Below the pieces are notes generated by a model, which was not told the origin of the DNA, made no database searches, and saw nothing but the letters and a program-made list of their open reading frames with translations. Positions 11,918-24,338 of a stretch of 64,000 bases of DNA are shown one piece after another. Each line of letters opens with the position of its first letter. Position 1 is the stretch's first letter. Both the position numbers and the translations under genes were made by a program. Origin of the DNA: Megalobrama amblycephala (taxonomy: Eukaryota > Chordata > Actinopteri > Cypriniformes > Xenocyprididae); NCBI RefSeq assembly GCF_018812025.1, contig NC_063052.1, forward strand, positions 29,787,451 through 29,851,450. The letters run 5' to 3'.

Positions 11918-14317
11918 CTGATCATCACAGTCATCAAAGTTCAGTCTCTCCCTCTGCGCATGCGTGAGTGTGTGTGTTCCACTGGTGTCCAGACTAATGA
12001 TGCTCTCACTGCAAGGTCTGGCGTATTTCAGATCACTCTTTCTGGAGTCAGTGGTTCTGCAAACCTCATAATTGTACACGTGCTGTAAAGTTCCTGTGCC
12101 GCCTACGTCTGCGTAAAGAGGCGGATAATACGGAATAACCGGAAGATTCGCTCCAGATTTATAAAACATGCGCTCGCGTCTCCATCTGTAGCATTTGACT
12201 GACAGTATGGCAATGATAGACACGATAAAGAGAAATGAAACCACAGCCAAGGCCAAGACCAGATAGAAAGTCAGGTTGTCGTTGTATTCCTTGTCGTGCG
12301 TAAAGTCAGTGAACTCCGTTAGCACTTCAGGGAAGCTGTCCGCCACCGCCACGTTAACATTGACTGTAGCTGATCGAGAGGGCTGCCCGTTGTCCTCCAC
12401 TACAACAGTGAGTCTTTGTTTGACAGCATCTTTATCTGTGACTTGGCGAACAGTTCTTATTTCTCCATTCTGTAAGCCCACTTCAAACAGCGCCCTGTCT
12501 GTGGCTTTGTGCAGTTTATATGAGAGCCAGGCATTCTGACCAGAGTCCACATCAACAGCCACCACTTTAGTCACCAGATAACCCACATCTGCCGAGCGAG
12601 GCACTATTTCAGCCACCACATTTGCGCCTGACTGGACCGGATACAGAACTTGAGGCGCGTTGTCATTCTGGTCCTGAATGATTATTTTCACGCTCACGTT
12701 GCTGCTGAGAGGAGGAGAGCCTCCGTCCTGCGCTTTTACGCGGAACTGGAAATCTTTGATCTGCTCGTAATCGAAAGATCGCACTGCATGTATGACTCCA
12801 CTATCAGCACTAACGGACACTAACGAGGAGACGGGCACTCCGTTAACCGACGAGTCCTCCAGAATGTAAGACACGCGGGCGTTCTGGTTAAAATCTGCGT
12901 CTCTGGCTCTGACTGTGAATATGGAAAGACCCGGTGTGTTGTTTTCTTGAACAGAGGCCTCATATGAGCTCTTCTCAAAGACGGGCGCGTTATCATTCAC
13001 ATCTGATATCTGTAAGGAGAGAGTGACGCTGCTGGAGAGAGAGGGCACGCCCTCATCAGAGCACGTCACACTGATGTTATACCCAGACTCTCGCTCTCGA
13101 TCTAAATCGCCATCTGTGACTAAACTGAAGAAATTATTATTTGTCGACTTTAGGGTAAAAGGAATATTCTCATTAATTGAACAATACATTTTACCGTTTT
13201 CTCCTGCATCTGGGTCTTGCACGTTTATCATTGTTACAACAGTTCCAGGATCAGAGTTTTCTGATATGGTGGTTAATTTAGACATGATATTGATGAGCGG
13301 TTTATTGTCATTTATATCAATCACATCTACATCGATTTTACAAGAATCGGTCAGACCTCCGTCATCGCTCGCCTGTACATGAATTTGATAATGCCGAGCT
13401 TTTTCATAATCTATATTCCCTGTTACTCTCACCTCACCGTTTGTTTCGTTAATTTCAAACAATTCCGGAACATTGTCGAGAGTATTTGTAATGGCATATT
13501 TTACTTTGCCGTTTGAGCCCTCGTCCAAATCTGAAGCGCTCACCGTCGTTACAACTGTGCCTTTGAGGGCGTTCTCAATGATATTTGCTTTATATATTTT
13601 CTGCGTAAAAACAGGCGCGTTGTCGTTCACATCTAAAACAGTAATATGTATCTGCGCAGTACCAGACAATTGTGGATCACCTCCATCTATCGCTGTCAGA
13701 ACCAGAGACAAATGCTCCTGCTTTTCACGATCGAGGGGTTTCTGCAGAACCATTTCTACAAGCTTACTACCGTCTGCCTGAGTTTGTAATTTCAATAAAA
13801 AATTATCAGTGGGTTTTAGTAAATAAGTCTGCAGGCTATTTGTTCCGACATCTAAATCCATTGCTCTCTCTAAAACAAATACTGCCCCAGTTACAGCCGA
13901 CTCACTGATTCTGAATCTCATCTCAGCCCGTTTAAAGAAGGGCGAATGATCATTTATATCTGTAACTTCGACTGTAACAGAGTAAAATTCCATCGGGTTT
14001 TCTAGAATAATCTGTAAATGCAGCGCGCAAGGCGTTGTCTGTCCGCACAGCGCCTCTCGGTCTATTCTCTCTTTGATAAGGAGGACTCCTCTTTCTTTAT
14101 TCAGCTCGATGTATTCAGCGCTGTCTCCTGTATAAATACGCGCTTTACCCGATTTCAGTCTCTTTAAATCTAAACCCAAATCCTGCGCTATGTTCCCGAC
14201 TAAAGAGCCTTTCGCCATTTCTTCAGGAATGGAGTAACTGACCTGCCCGAGAGCTGAACTGAGAGAGAGAAACCAAATAAACAGCAGTACTTGCCGCGCC
14301 ATTGTTCTGTCCGACAT
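11918..14317 (-). CDS. clustered protocadherin variable exon 4 (gamma-like)
   Basis: Protocadherin exon of 800 codons starting MSDRTMAR. The EC1-EC2 linker reads DINDHSPFF, a histidine in place of the usual final asparagine of the DxNDN calcium motif; exon 10 has a similar DENDH. EC2-EC4 groups with exons 3 and 6. EC4 carries a private ERESGYN where the other copies have ERESEYN. The tail ends RERLNFDDCDDQ as in exons 1, 5 and 7. Donor CAG|GTGAG is in phase 0; read-through would stop at 11864. It is flanked by a diverged RE1 (11372) and a type A promoter. Confidence 0.95.
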
Positions 14318-14619
14318 TTTGCAGAAGACCTCGAGATGAAGATTAAAGATGAAAGCAAAGAAATCAGTCCAGAAAACTGGAGGAAATCATGTATATGTCC
14401 AAAGTGAAAAGATCAAGAAAAGTATATAAATCCAAGAGAAGATATTAAATACAGTTTCTCCGTGATTTTCCTTCTCTCTCCTCTTCAGACTGCGCTCTCA
14501 GCTTCTCTCTCTCTCTAATAATATGGAGATGATGGGGGTGGAACTGCAGCAGATCTGCTCTCTAAACTGACATATTGACCAACAGCGGCACTATGAGTCC
14601 AGTCTGATGAACTACAGAA
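14318..14619 (-). promoter_or_regulatory. promoter of exon 4 (type A) with CSE
   Basis: CSE core CCAACAGCGGCAC at 14579-14591, 262 bp before the start codon. Confidence 0.85.
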
Positions 14620-15014
14620 AGAATAAAATTAATAAACCTTTATGTCTGTCAGACAAGCCTGAGAAAAGCAATTTACTAAACAAAGTTCTGAAGTATAAAA
14701 AAGTTCCATAACAATAAATGTCTATGAAATACAAAGATTATATGAGTTTGTGTAAATAAAGATGCAAGGGGAAAAATTAAACAAATACATTTTCTGTTTG
14801 ATCAAAGTTTTGATCAAGCCATATCTGTATATATGAACACTGATCAGACAGACAGGGATAAATACCTTAAATACAATAAAAAAGTAATGAAATAGTATTT
14901 AGTTTAACTTTTCAACAGGATGGCAGACCAATAAGATGCTGAAAATCTCAAAAAGACAGTCTGCTCTAAAGAGATGCAGCAGAATATATGAAGTAAATGA
15001 CTGTGTCGCCGCGT

Positions 15015-15035
15015 TTCAGGACCATGGTCAGGGAA
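15015..15035 (+). promoter_or_regulatory. diverged RE1-like site separated from its exon
   Basis: Same TTCAGGACCATGG variant as 11372. By alignment with the paralogous spacers it belongs to the 3' side of exon 5, but a transposon insertion (about 15150-17205) has moved it to 2.6 kb from the exon end. Confidence 0.5.
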
Positions 15036-15612
15036 GCAAATGCAAATGCTGTGAATATAGTTTCTCACTTCTTAACAAGAACAAGTGAAAAATCACACAA
15101 GGAAATTTTTAAAATGGAAAATAACCAACCAACAAACTATGAATACAACGGCAATACAGTTTTTCTCAATCTGTTTGACACATTTCTCCAAACTAGGATC
15201 ACTGTTCTCAAAACAGTTAACTCAGTGATCTGAACACTTTTTAATTGTCCTTAACAGATTGTAAGTTTTCATTCATTTCACACAAATTGCAAATCATGTG
15301 AACCATTTTCTCAAAACTCACACAAAATTCTCAGATGTTTTCATAATAGTTAATACGTCCAACCAAAACTTTAATATATTAGGAAAAATCAATCACAGCT
15401 ATTTTTATAGGCTTTACACAAATCACAAACATTAATGTACCATTTGTCCAAACACAACAAACAAAACTCTGGAATTTGTCAAATTTATCAAATGCACATG
15501 GTATGCTTTCAATTTGTCCCAAACTGATATCTGCTTGATTAATCATACACACAACACAGGAAATGCAGTTTTCCCAAATGTTTACGCATTTATCACAATT
15601 GCATTATATAAT

Positions 15613-15887
15613 TGTCATGAGTATGCCCTGTTTCATTATTATTTCCTTTTGTGACCTAGTTTCTAGTCTGTGTCAGTTTCATTCAGTTCACCTGTTGCTC
15701 GTTAATTAGCTCATTAGTTCCTTGTTTGGTCTTGTGTATGTTTGGTTCAGTTCTTTGTCCTGTCTCATCTATGTAAAGTGGTTGTTTTCTGAGTTTTCCC
15801 TGCCTGTTTCCTGAGTATTTGGATTAAAAGACAGATTTCCTGGAATTATCCTTTGTCGTGCGTTCATTGATTCAGCCACCTGTGACA
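15613..15887. mobile_element. possible solo LTR nested in the transposon
   Basis: The segment begins TGTCATGAG and ends CCTGTGACA, giving TGTCA...TGACA ends typical of LTRs, with an ATTAAAAG signal late in it. I see no 5-bp target duplication, so this is tentative. Confidence 0.35.
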
Positions 15888-17131
15888 GTTACAGGGAAAA
15901 TATGAAAGGCAAAGTATACATAGAACAAAAAAAAATATGCAAGAGAAGGGGAAGATAAAGAGGTGTAAGCGTAAAGGTGGTGGTGTGGGTATAGAGGAAG
16001 GGGTGTAATAAGAAGGAAAGGAAAAGTGGAACATATAGAAGGAGATCATATACGAGGAGAGAGGATGAAGTAAAAAAGGAGGATAGGAGAAGAGCTGAGT
16101 ATAGTGGAGGACATTGGTGTAGTGGAAAAATCAAGTGGAGAATTTGTAAGAAGACATGGACATAGTGAATGGACAGCAGGGTGGGAGGGCTAGGAGGAGA
16201 GGTGGATTTCAAATGAAATCAGAATTAACCCAATTTAGTGTTTCTTAATCCTGGACCTGGGGAGCCCTATCTGAGGTTATGAGGGCATTCAGGATTCAGC
16301 CCCCGTAAAAAGTTTTTTTTTTTTTTTTTTCTTCTTTAAATAAGAAATGGTTATTTTTGTAAGAAATTCAAGATAAAATACTTTTGCTTTGGCATAATGT
16401 TATGTTTGAATATACATATAAACAAATTTTTATAAATATCTGTAGTTTTAAAGCTGTTGAGGTAATTGAAAAACTTTTGCCAAGCAATATTCTCCAATGT
16501 CAGGGTGGCACATCTGCAAATATTTTATTAGCAACTGACAAGGTAATAACGTTAAGCCTGATACTGTAATGCAACATCCAGAGGACCACAAAAGATCATT
16601 GTGGCAGAGTGAAAAGGTTTGTAGATATCTCTCAAATATTGATAAAAACAGCTCATTTCAAGTATGGGTAGATACATATTTACAGATATTTGGTTGTACC
16701 ACCTGACAAAAAAAAAAGTAAATAAAATAATAATAATAATAACAATAATAATAATAATAATAATAATAATTTAAACACTTTGAAATGTTATGTAACAACT
16801 GAAACGTGTTTACATTGTTCATGACTCAAAAATATGCATTACATTGAAAAGATTTTTTAAAAATAAATTTTTTGAAGCTTCATTTGCTCAGTGACCCATA
16901 TAACAAAACCTGTTGGAAAAACATTACAATAAATCTGTATTTTCATTAGTGTATTTGAACATCTAAAGCTGAAAGTGTTCTAAAATCATGAGAGAAAACA
17001 CTTGTAGTTTTGACTAGAAAAAAATGCAGTGCTTTATTTTGCAGTAAAGTTGAACTGTTTGGCTAAGGTGAGTTTAGATCACTGTGTTAACTGTTTTGAG
17101 AGCAGTTACATTACTTTGGAGAAATGTTATA

Positions 17132-17135
<4 letters not shown>

Positions 17136-17201
<66 letters not shown>
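17136..17201. repeat. TA microsatellite
   Basis: Perfect TA run of about 66 bp at the right end of the transposon insertion. Confidence 0.95.
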
Positions 17202-17204
<3 letters not shown>

Positions 17205-17589
17205 CAATTTCTAATTTCTAACTGACATTTCAGTGGTAGCATGCCATATACTGTAGGACTTCAATGGAAAATAAAATGTAAAATTAAACGAATATAAAGC
17301 AAGTTATACAGAAAATCATTTATAAGCTAAAAAAAGTAAGCACTCATTTCCTTTCATGGCTGCACAGGAAAGATGAACTACATAAGTTGAAAAAAGTTGA
17401 CCAGACTATAATAAACGGATGAAAATACAACAGCAGATGATTCGTGCCATATTCTGCTAACATTATTAAAACGTTTCTTAAAATTGCAAAGGCACTTCAT
17501 TTCAGAAAACCGTCAACAGTTCAAGCAAAAATGTTCATGAGAAACGTTTTAAAATAGCGCACAAACTAGTTGTGAAGAATAATTCTCAC

Positions 17590-19989
17590 CTGATCATCAC
17601 AATCATCAAAGTTCAGTCTTTCCCTCTGCGCATGCGTGAGTGTGTGTGTTCCACTGGTGTCCAGACTAATGATGCTCTCACTGCAAGGTCTGGCGTATTT
17701 CAGATCACTCTTTCTGGAGTCAGTGGTTCTGCAAACCTCATAATTGTACACGTGCTGTAAAGTTCCTGTGCCGCCTACGTCTGCGTAAAGAGGCGGATAA
17801 TACGGAATAACCGGAAGATTCGCTCCAGATTTATAAAACATGCGCTCGCGTCTCCATCTGTAGCATTTGACTGACAGTATGGCAATGATAGACACGATAA
17901 AGAGAAATGAAACCACAGCCAAGGCCAAGACCAGATAGAAAGTCAGGTTGTCGTTGTATTCCTTGTCGTGCGTAAAGTCAGTGAACTCCGTTAGCACTTC
18001 AGGGAAGCTGTCCGCCACCGCCACGTTAACATTGACTGTAGCTGATCGAGAGGGCTGCCCGTTGTCCTCCACTACAACAGTGAGTCTTTGTTTGACAGCA
18101 TCTTTATCTGTGACTTGGCGAACAGTTCTTATTTCTCCATTCTGTAAGCCCACTTCAAACAGCGCCCTGTCTGTGGCTTTGTGCAGTTTATATGAGAGCC
18201 AGGCATTCTGACCAGAGTCCACATCAACAGCCACCACTTTAGTCACCAGATAACCCACATCTGCCGAGCGAGGCACTATTTCAGCCACCACATTTGCGCC
18301 TGACTGGACCGGATACAGAACCTGAGGCGCGTTGTCATTCTGGTCCTGAATGATGATTTTCACGCTCACGTTGCTGCTGAGAGGAGGAGAGCCTCCGTCC
18401 TGCGCTTTTACGCGGAACTGGAAATCTTTGATCTGCTCGTAATCGAAAGATCGCACTGCATGTATGACTCCACTATCAGCACTAACGGACACTAACGAGG
18501 AGACGGGCACTCCGTTAACCGACGAGTCCTCCAGAATGTAAGACACGCGGGCGTTCTGGTTAAAATCTGCGTCTCTGGCTCTGACTGTGAATATGGAAAG
18601 ACCCGGTGTGTTGTTTTCTTGAACAGAGGCCTCATATGAGCTCTTCTCAAAGACGGGCGCGTTATCATTCACATCTGATATCTGTAAGGAGAGAGTGACG
18701 CTGCTGGAGAGAGAGGGCACGCCCTCATCAGAGCACGTCACACTGATGTTATACTCAGACTCTCGCTCTCGATCTAAATCACCATCTGTGACTAAACTGA
18801 AGAAATTATTATTTGTTGATTTAAGCGTAAAAGGGATATTATCGTTAATGGAACACTGAACCTTACCATTCTCACCAGAATCCGAGTCTTGGACATTCAG
18901 CATAGTCACAACAGTGCCTGATTTTGAATTCTCCGAAAGAGTACTTGCTTTTGACATTATATTAATTACTGGCTTGTTGTCATTTACATCGATAATATCA
19001 ACAATCACTTTGCATGTGTCAGAGTAGCGTCCGGGGTCTCTCGCTTGGACATCAATTTGATAATGTTTAACTCTTTCATAATCAGTGTCGCCAGATAACC
19101 TTAACACTCCCTCATTTCTGTCTATTTCAAAGTGATTAATGGACCCACCAGACGTTTTCGCAATATGATACTCTATTTTACCATTTAGTCCCTGGTCAGA
19201 ATCCGATGCTTTAACTGTAGTTAAAATTGTACCTTTTGGAGAATTTTCTGCAATGCTGGTCTTATAAACAGGCAGAAAACAAACTGGAGCGTTATCATTT
19301 GCGTCCTCAACTGTGATTATAATCGGAATTGTTCCAGACATCTGTGGGTCTCCTCCATCCACGGCAGTAAGTAAAAGCGAAATATGTTCCTGTTTTTCTC
19401 GATCTAGAGGTTTTTGTAGAATCATTTCAACATTTTTGGTGCCATCTGGCATATCCTGAGTCTTTAAGATAAAATGATCCGCTGGATGTAAGAAATAACT
19501 CTGTACGCCATTAAACCCAACGTCATCATCCACTGCTGTCTCTAAAACAAATTTAGCTCCTGTCGGAGATGATTCGCTTATATCAAATTTAATTTCTTTA
19601 ACAGCAAAAACGGGAGCGTTGTCATTTACGTCTAAAATCTCAACTGTAACGCTATAAAACTCCATAGGATTTTCCAAGGTAATCTGAAAATGTAGCGCGC
19701 AAGGCGTTGTCTGTCCGCACAGCGCCTCTCGGTCTATTCTCTCTTTGATAAGGAGGACTCCTCTTTCTTTATTCAGCTCGATGTATTCAGCGCTGTCTCC
19801 TGTATAAATACGCGCTTTACCCGATTTCAGCCTCTTTAAATCTAAACCCAAATCCTGCGCTATGTTCCCGACTAAAGAGCCTTTCGCCATTTCTTCAGGA
19901 ATGGAGTAACTGACCTGCCCGAGAGCTGAACTGAGAGAGAGAAACCAAATAAACAGCAGTACTTGCCGCGCCATTGTTCTGTCCGACAT
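17590..19989 (-). CDS. clustered protocadherin variable exon 5 (gamma-like)
   Basis: Protocadherin exon of 800 codons starting MSDRTMAR. EC2 is individual (KEIKFDISESSPTGAKF) and the EC2-EC3 linker DANDNAPVC carries the extra cysteine seen in exons 2 and 8. EC3 reads QARDPGRYSDTCKV, where most copies have GGLTDS or GGHTDS. From EC4 residue 403 onward it merges with the common sequence; tail end RERLNFDDCDDQ. Donor CAG|GTGAG is in phase 0; read-through would stop at 17566. Its promoter and the spacer beyond are the left member of a second duplicated block that reappears upstream of exon 8 (30.55-31.65 kb). Confidence 0.95.
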
Positions 19990-20290
19990 TTTGCAGAAGA
20001 CCACGGGATGAAGATTAAAAATGAAAGCAAAGATATCAGTCCAGAAAACTGGAGGAAATCATGTATATATCCAAAGTGAAATGTTCAAGAAAAGTATATA
20101 AATCCAAGAGAAGATATTAAATACAGTTTCTCCGTGATTTTCCTTCTCTCTCTTCTTCAGACTGCGCTCTCAGCTTCTCTCTCTCTCTAATAATATGGAG
20201 ATGATGGGGGTGGAACTGCAGCAGATCTGCTCTCTAAACTGACATATTGACCAACAGCGGCACTATGAGTCCAGTCTGATGAACTACAGA
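19990..20290 (-). promoter_or_regulatory. promoter of exon 5 (type A) with CSE
   Basis: CSE core CCAACAGCGGCAC at 20251-20263, 262 bp before the start codon. Confidence 0.85.
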
Positions 20291-20515
20291 AATAAATGAA
20301 CACACGTATGCTTTTCTTATTCTTATTTTTTCCCAAAACGTCTACTGCTCAGAAAGCGTCAACTTAAACAGTATACAATAAAATATAAATATTTCAAGTA
20401 AAAAAGGCTACATGATTTAATGTCAATTTGGTCCGCAATAATCACAGAGAATAAGTCTGTCCTTGATTTGTTTTTAAATTTTCATATATACGAAATTTTA
20501 AAATACATTTACAAT

Positions 20516-20538
20516 AAAAAAAAAAAAAAAAAAAAAAA
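20516..20538. repeat. poly-A tract
   Basis: A run in the spacer between exons 6 and 5; a slightly different version is at 31083-31106 in the duplicate spacer. Confidence 0.8.
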
Positions 20539-20681
20539 GATCATAGAAATTCCCGAATATAAACTGCAGCAGAATTTGTTCAATTGTAAACAAGATAAAG
20601 AATTTATTACACTCTAAAAAGGGAAAAAGGAAAGTGAGAAGGAGGAACTGAGATAGCGTTGAAAAATCCGACTGATAGTAT

Positions 20682-20702
20682 TTCAGCACCATGGCCAGTG
20701 AA
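20682..20702 (+). promoter_or_regulatory. RE1 (REST/NRSF)-like site
   Basis: TTCAGCACCATGGCCAGTG, 196 bp beyond the 3' end of exon 6. Identical to the site at 31250. Confidence 0.7.
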
Positions 20703-20897
20703 TCGAAGGCACATTTTCTACACAAGGGTTTATATGCGACAATCACATGATACTTATCTATCATTATACCAAAAAAAAAAGAAAAAAAAAAAGTGTGTTT
20801 TACAGAAAACATACAGACGATGGTCAACTTTACAATAATCTCATATAAACAAAAAAGTGCAACTATACCAGAGACAAATATGTACAGTAAACCTCAC

Positions 20898-23297
20898 CTG
20901 ATCGTTGAAATCTTGGTTGGTCGGGTTTTCTCTCTGCGCATGCGTGAGTGTGTGTGTTCCACTGGTGTCCAGACTAATGATGCTCTCACTGCAAGGTCTG
21001 GCGTATTTCAGATCACTCTTTCTGGAGTCAGTGGTTCTGCAAACCTCATAATTGTACACGTGCTGTAAAGTTCCTGTGCCGCCTACGTCTGCGTAAAGAG
21101 GCGGATAATACGGAATAACCGGAAGATTCGCTCCAGATTTATAAAACATGCGCTCGCGTCTCCATCTGTAGCATTTGACTGACAGTATGGCAATGATAGA
21201 CACGATAAAGAGAAATGAAACCACAGCCAAGGCCAAGACCAGATAGAAAGTCAGGTTGTCGTTGTATTCCTTGTCGTGCGTAAAGTCAGTGAACTCCGTT
21301 AGCACTTCAGGGAAGCTGTCCGCCACCGCCACGTTAACATTGACTGTAGCTGATCGAGAGGGCTGCCCGTTGTCCTCCACTACAACAGTGAGTCTTTGTT
21401 TGACAGCATCTTTATCTGTGACTTGGCGAACAGTTCTTATTTCTCCATTCTGTAAGCCCACTTCAAACAGCGCCCTGTCTGTGGCTTTGTGCAGTTTATA
21501 TGAGAGCCAGGCATTCTGACCAGAGTCCACATCAACAGCCACCACTTTAGTCACCAGATAACCCACATCTGCCGAACGAGGCACTATTTCAGCCACCACA
21601 TTTGCGCCTGACTGGACCGGATACAGAACCTGAGGCGCGTTGTCATTTTGGTCCTGAATGATGATTTTCACGCTCACGTTGCTGCTGAGAGGAGGAGAGC
21701 CTCCGTCCTGCGCTTTTACGCGGAACTGGAAATCTTTGATCTGCTCGTAATCGAAAGATCGCACTGCATGTATGACTCCACTATCAGCACTAACGGACAC
21801 TAACGAGGAGACGGGCACTCCGTTAACCGACGAGTCCTCCAGAATGTAAGACACGCGGGCGTTCTGGTTAAAATCTGCGTCTCTGGCTCTGACTGTGAAT
21901 ATGGAAAGACCCGGTGTGTTGTTTTCTTGAACAGAGGCCTCATATGAGCTCTTCTCAAAGACGGGCGCGTTATCATTCACATCTGATATCTGTAAGGAGA
22001 GAGTGACGCTGCTGGAGAGAGAGGGCACGCCCTCATCAGAGCACGTCACACTGATGTTATACTCAGACTCTCGCTCTCGGTCTAAATCGCTGTCTGTGAC
22101 TAAACTGAAGAAATTAGTATTGGTGGATTTCAGAGAAAATGGAATATTTTCATTAATAGAACACTGAACTTTCCCATTTTCCCCCGAATCAGGATCCTGA
22201 ACATTTATTATTATAACCACCGTTTCTGAAGGAGAATTTTCAGCTATTACGTTTGTTTTGGACATGATATTGATAACTGGCTTGTTATCATTGATATCAA
22301 TGACATCAACTATGATTTTACAGGAATCAGTCAGACCACCGTGATCACTCGCCTGAACGCGTATCTCGTAATTACGAGCTTTTTCAAAATCTATTTTTCC
22401 GACCACCGTAACCTGCCCGTTATCTTCATTTATGTCAAATAACTGACGCACATTATCTTGCATGTTAGTAATAGAATACTCTATTTTACTATTTACACCC
22501 TCATCGGCGTCAGTTGCGCTCACTGTTGACACAATAGTGTCTTTTGGCGCATTCTCGGTTACAGTCGCTTTATACACTGACTGCGAGAAAACAGGAGCAT
22601 TGTCGTTTGCGTCTAAAACAGTAATGTGAATCTCTATACTGCCTGACAACTGAGGATCTCCTCCATCAACAGCTGTGAGCACTAATATTACATCATGCTG
22701 CTTTTCACGGTCTAAAGGTTTTTGCAGAACCATTTCAACATTTTTCCCATCTCCTGGTTGATTTTTAAATTTAAGTTTAAAATTATCAGTTGGTTTTAGT
22801 GTATAGCTTTGAAGGCCGTTGATTCCCACATCGAGATCTATAGCAGGCTCTAACGTAAATTTTGACTCTAAAATGGCTGATTCGCTGATCCTGAAATTAA
22901 TTCTACCCTTTTCAAAACTGGGAGTATTGTCATTAATATCTACTATTTCAATGGTAACGCTAAAAAATTCTATAGGGTTTTCAAGAATAATCTGTAAATG
23001 CAGCGCGCAAGGCGTTGTCTGTCCGCACAGCGCCTCTCGGTCTATTCTCTCTTTGATAAGGAGGACTCCTCTTTCTTTATTCAGCTCGATGTATTCAGCG
23101 CTGTCTCCTGTATAAATACGCGCTTTACCCGATTTCAGCCTCTTTAAATCTAAACCCAAATCCTGCGCTATGTTCCCGACTAAAGAGCCTTTCGCCATTT
23201 CTTCAGGAATGGAGTAACTGACCTGCCCGAGAGCTGAACCGAGAGAGAGAAACCAAATAAACAGCAGTACTTGCCGCGCCATTGTTCTGTCCGACAT
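20898..23297 (-). CDS. clustered protocadherin variable exon 6 (gamma-like)
   Basis: Protocadherin exon of 800 codons. The open frame extends 39 codons upstream of MSDRTMAR, to an ATG at 23414, but that extension is not hydrophobic in signal-peptide order and lies in the promoter module common to other copies where it is closed, so MSDRTMAR is preferred. EC2-EC4 is closest to exon 3 (FRISESAILESKFTLEPAI). The tail end RENPTNQDFNDQ is shared only with exon 9. Donor CAG|GTGAG is in phase 0; read-through would stop at 20841. RE1 at 20682. Confidence 0.95.
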
Positions 23298-23598
23298 TTT
23301 GCAGAAGACCACGAGATGAAGATTAAAGATGAAAGCAAAGAATTCGGTCCAAAGTTCTGGAAGAATATATGTGTATGTCCAAAGTGAAAAGATATGAAAA
23401 GTATATAAATCCAAGAAAAGGATATTAAATACAGTTTCTCCGTGATTTTCCTTCTCTCTCCTCTTCAGACTGCGCTCTCAGCTTCTCTCTCTCTCTAATA
23501 ATATGGAGATGATGGGGGTGGAACTGCAGCAGATCTGCTCTCTAAACTGACATATTGACCAACAGCGGCACTATGAGTCCAGTCTGATGAACTACAGA
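23298..23598 (-). promoter_or_regulatory. promoter of exon 6 (type A) with CSE
   Basis: CSE core CCAACAGCGGCAC at 23559-23571, 262 bp before the start codon. The 5' leader near 23340-23400 differs slightly from other type A copies. Confidence 0.85.
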
Positions 23599-23832
23599 AA
23601 ATCTAAAATTATTAAACCTTCATCTCAGTGTCAGACACGTCTGAGAAAAGCAGTTATTAAATACATTTTTAAAGTATATAAAAAGGTCCATAGCAACAAA
23701 TGTCTATGGAATACAAATATTGAGTTTGTGTAAATAAGGACTGAAGCAGAAAAAAATAAATGTACATTTCCTGTTTGTTCAAAGTTTTAATCAGGCCATA
23801 TCTGTATATGACTGATCAGACAGGGAGAAATA

Positions 23833-24146
23833 TTTTGCTGAGTTAGATGCGTTCCTGGGTCAACATATTTTGTTGATCCTGGAACAACATTCTAGTCTGA
23901 AAATTTAGTCTTAACCCTATTCCTACCCCTAAACCTAACCCTACCCATAAGTTATCCCAAAAATCAGAGGGAAATGATAGATGAATAACACTGATGTAGA
24001 AGCACCAATTTATGATTTTAAGCCTAAACTTGACATAATCTGTAAACTTGTATCTCAAATCTGATTGGTTGATTTGAATGTTGTTCCAGGATCAACAAAA
24101 ATGTTGACCAAAGGGACATGTTGAACTCAGCAATATCGGGTTATGC
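23833..24146. mobile_element. MITE-like insertion with 10-bp flanking duplication
   Basis: Compared with the spacer at 11180-11260 this segment is extra. GGGAGAAATA occurs directly on both sides (23823-23832 and 24147-24156). Inverted TTGCTGAGTT / AACTCAGCAA and CTGGAACAACATT motifs lie near the ends. The middle holds degenerate CCTAACCCTA telomere-like repeats. A 9-10 bp duplication would suit a Mutator-like element; the family is not proven. Confidence 0.65.
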
Positions 24147-24317
24147 GGGAGAAATACCTTAAATACAGTAATACACAATAAATATCTAAAAAGTAATGAA
24201 ATATAATATAGTTTAACTTTTCAATAGGATGACAGACCAAAAAGATGTCTAAAATCTCAAAAAGACAGTCTGCTGTAAAGAGATGCAGCAGAATGAAGCA
24301 GATCCGCGTCGCCGCGT

Positions 24318-24338
24318 TTCAGGACCATGGTCAGGGAA
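24318..24338 (+). promoter_or_regulatory. diverged RE1-like site
   Basis: Third copy of the TTCAGGACCATGG variant, 416 bp beyond the 3' end of exon 7. Confidence 0.5.

Larger units (their letters stand above)
15150..17205. mobile_element. DNA transposon insertion with inverted ends
   Basis: The paralogous spacer at 11430-11560 runs straight through this point, so about 2.05 kb is inserted. Ends near 15178-15235 and 17075-17128 are inverted copies of each other (ACATTTCTCCAAA..., then CTCAAAACAGTTAAC, then CAGTGATCT). No transposase frame is visible. Inside are a possible solo LTR, a purine-rich tract, an AAT run (16726-16770) and a TA run next to the right end. Superfamily not assigned. Confidence 0.7.

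Noticed and set aside
15864..16212. Leucine/serine/proline-rich minus-strand frames
   Set aside because: Antisense of the purine-rich tract; low complexity.
20841..23414. 39-codon N-terminal extension of exon 6
   Set aside because: It lies in the shared promoter module, is closed in sister exons, and the common MSDRTMAR start gives a normal signal peptide.
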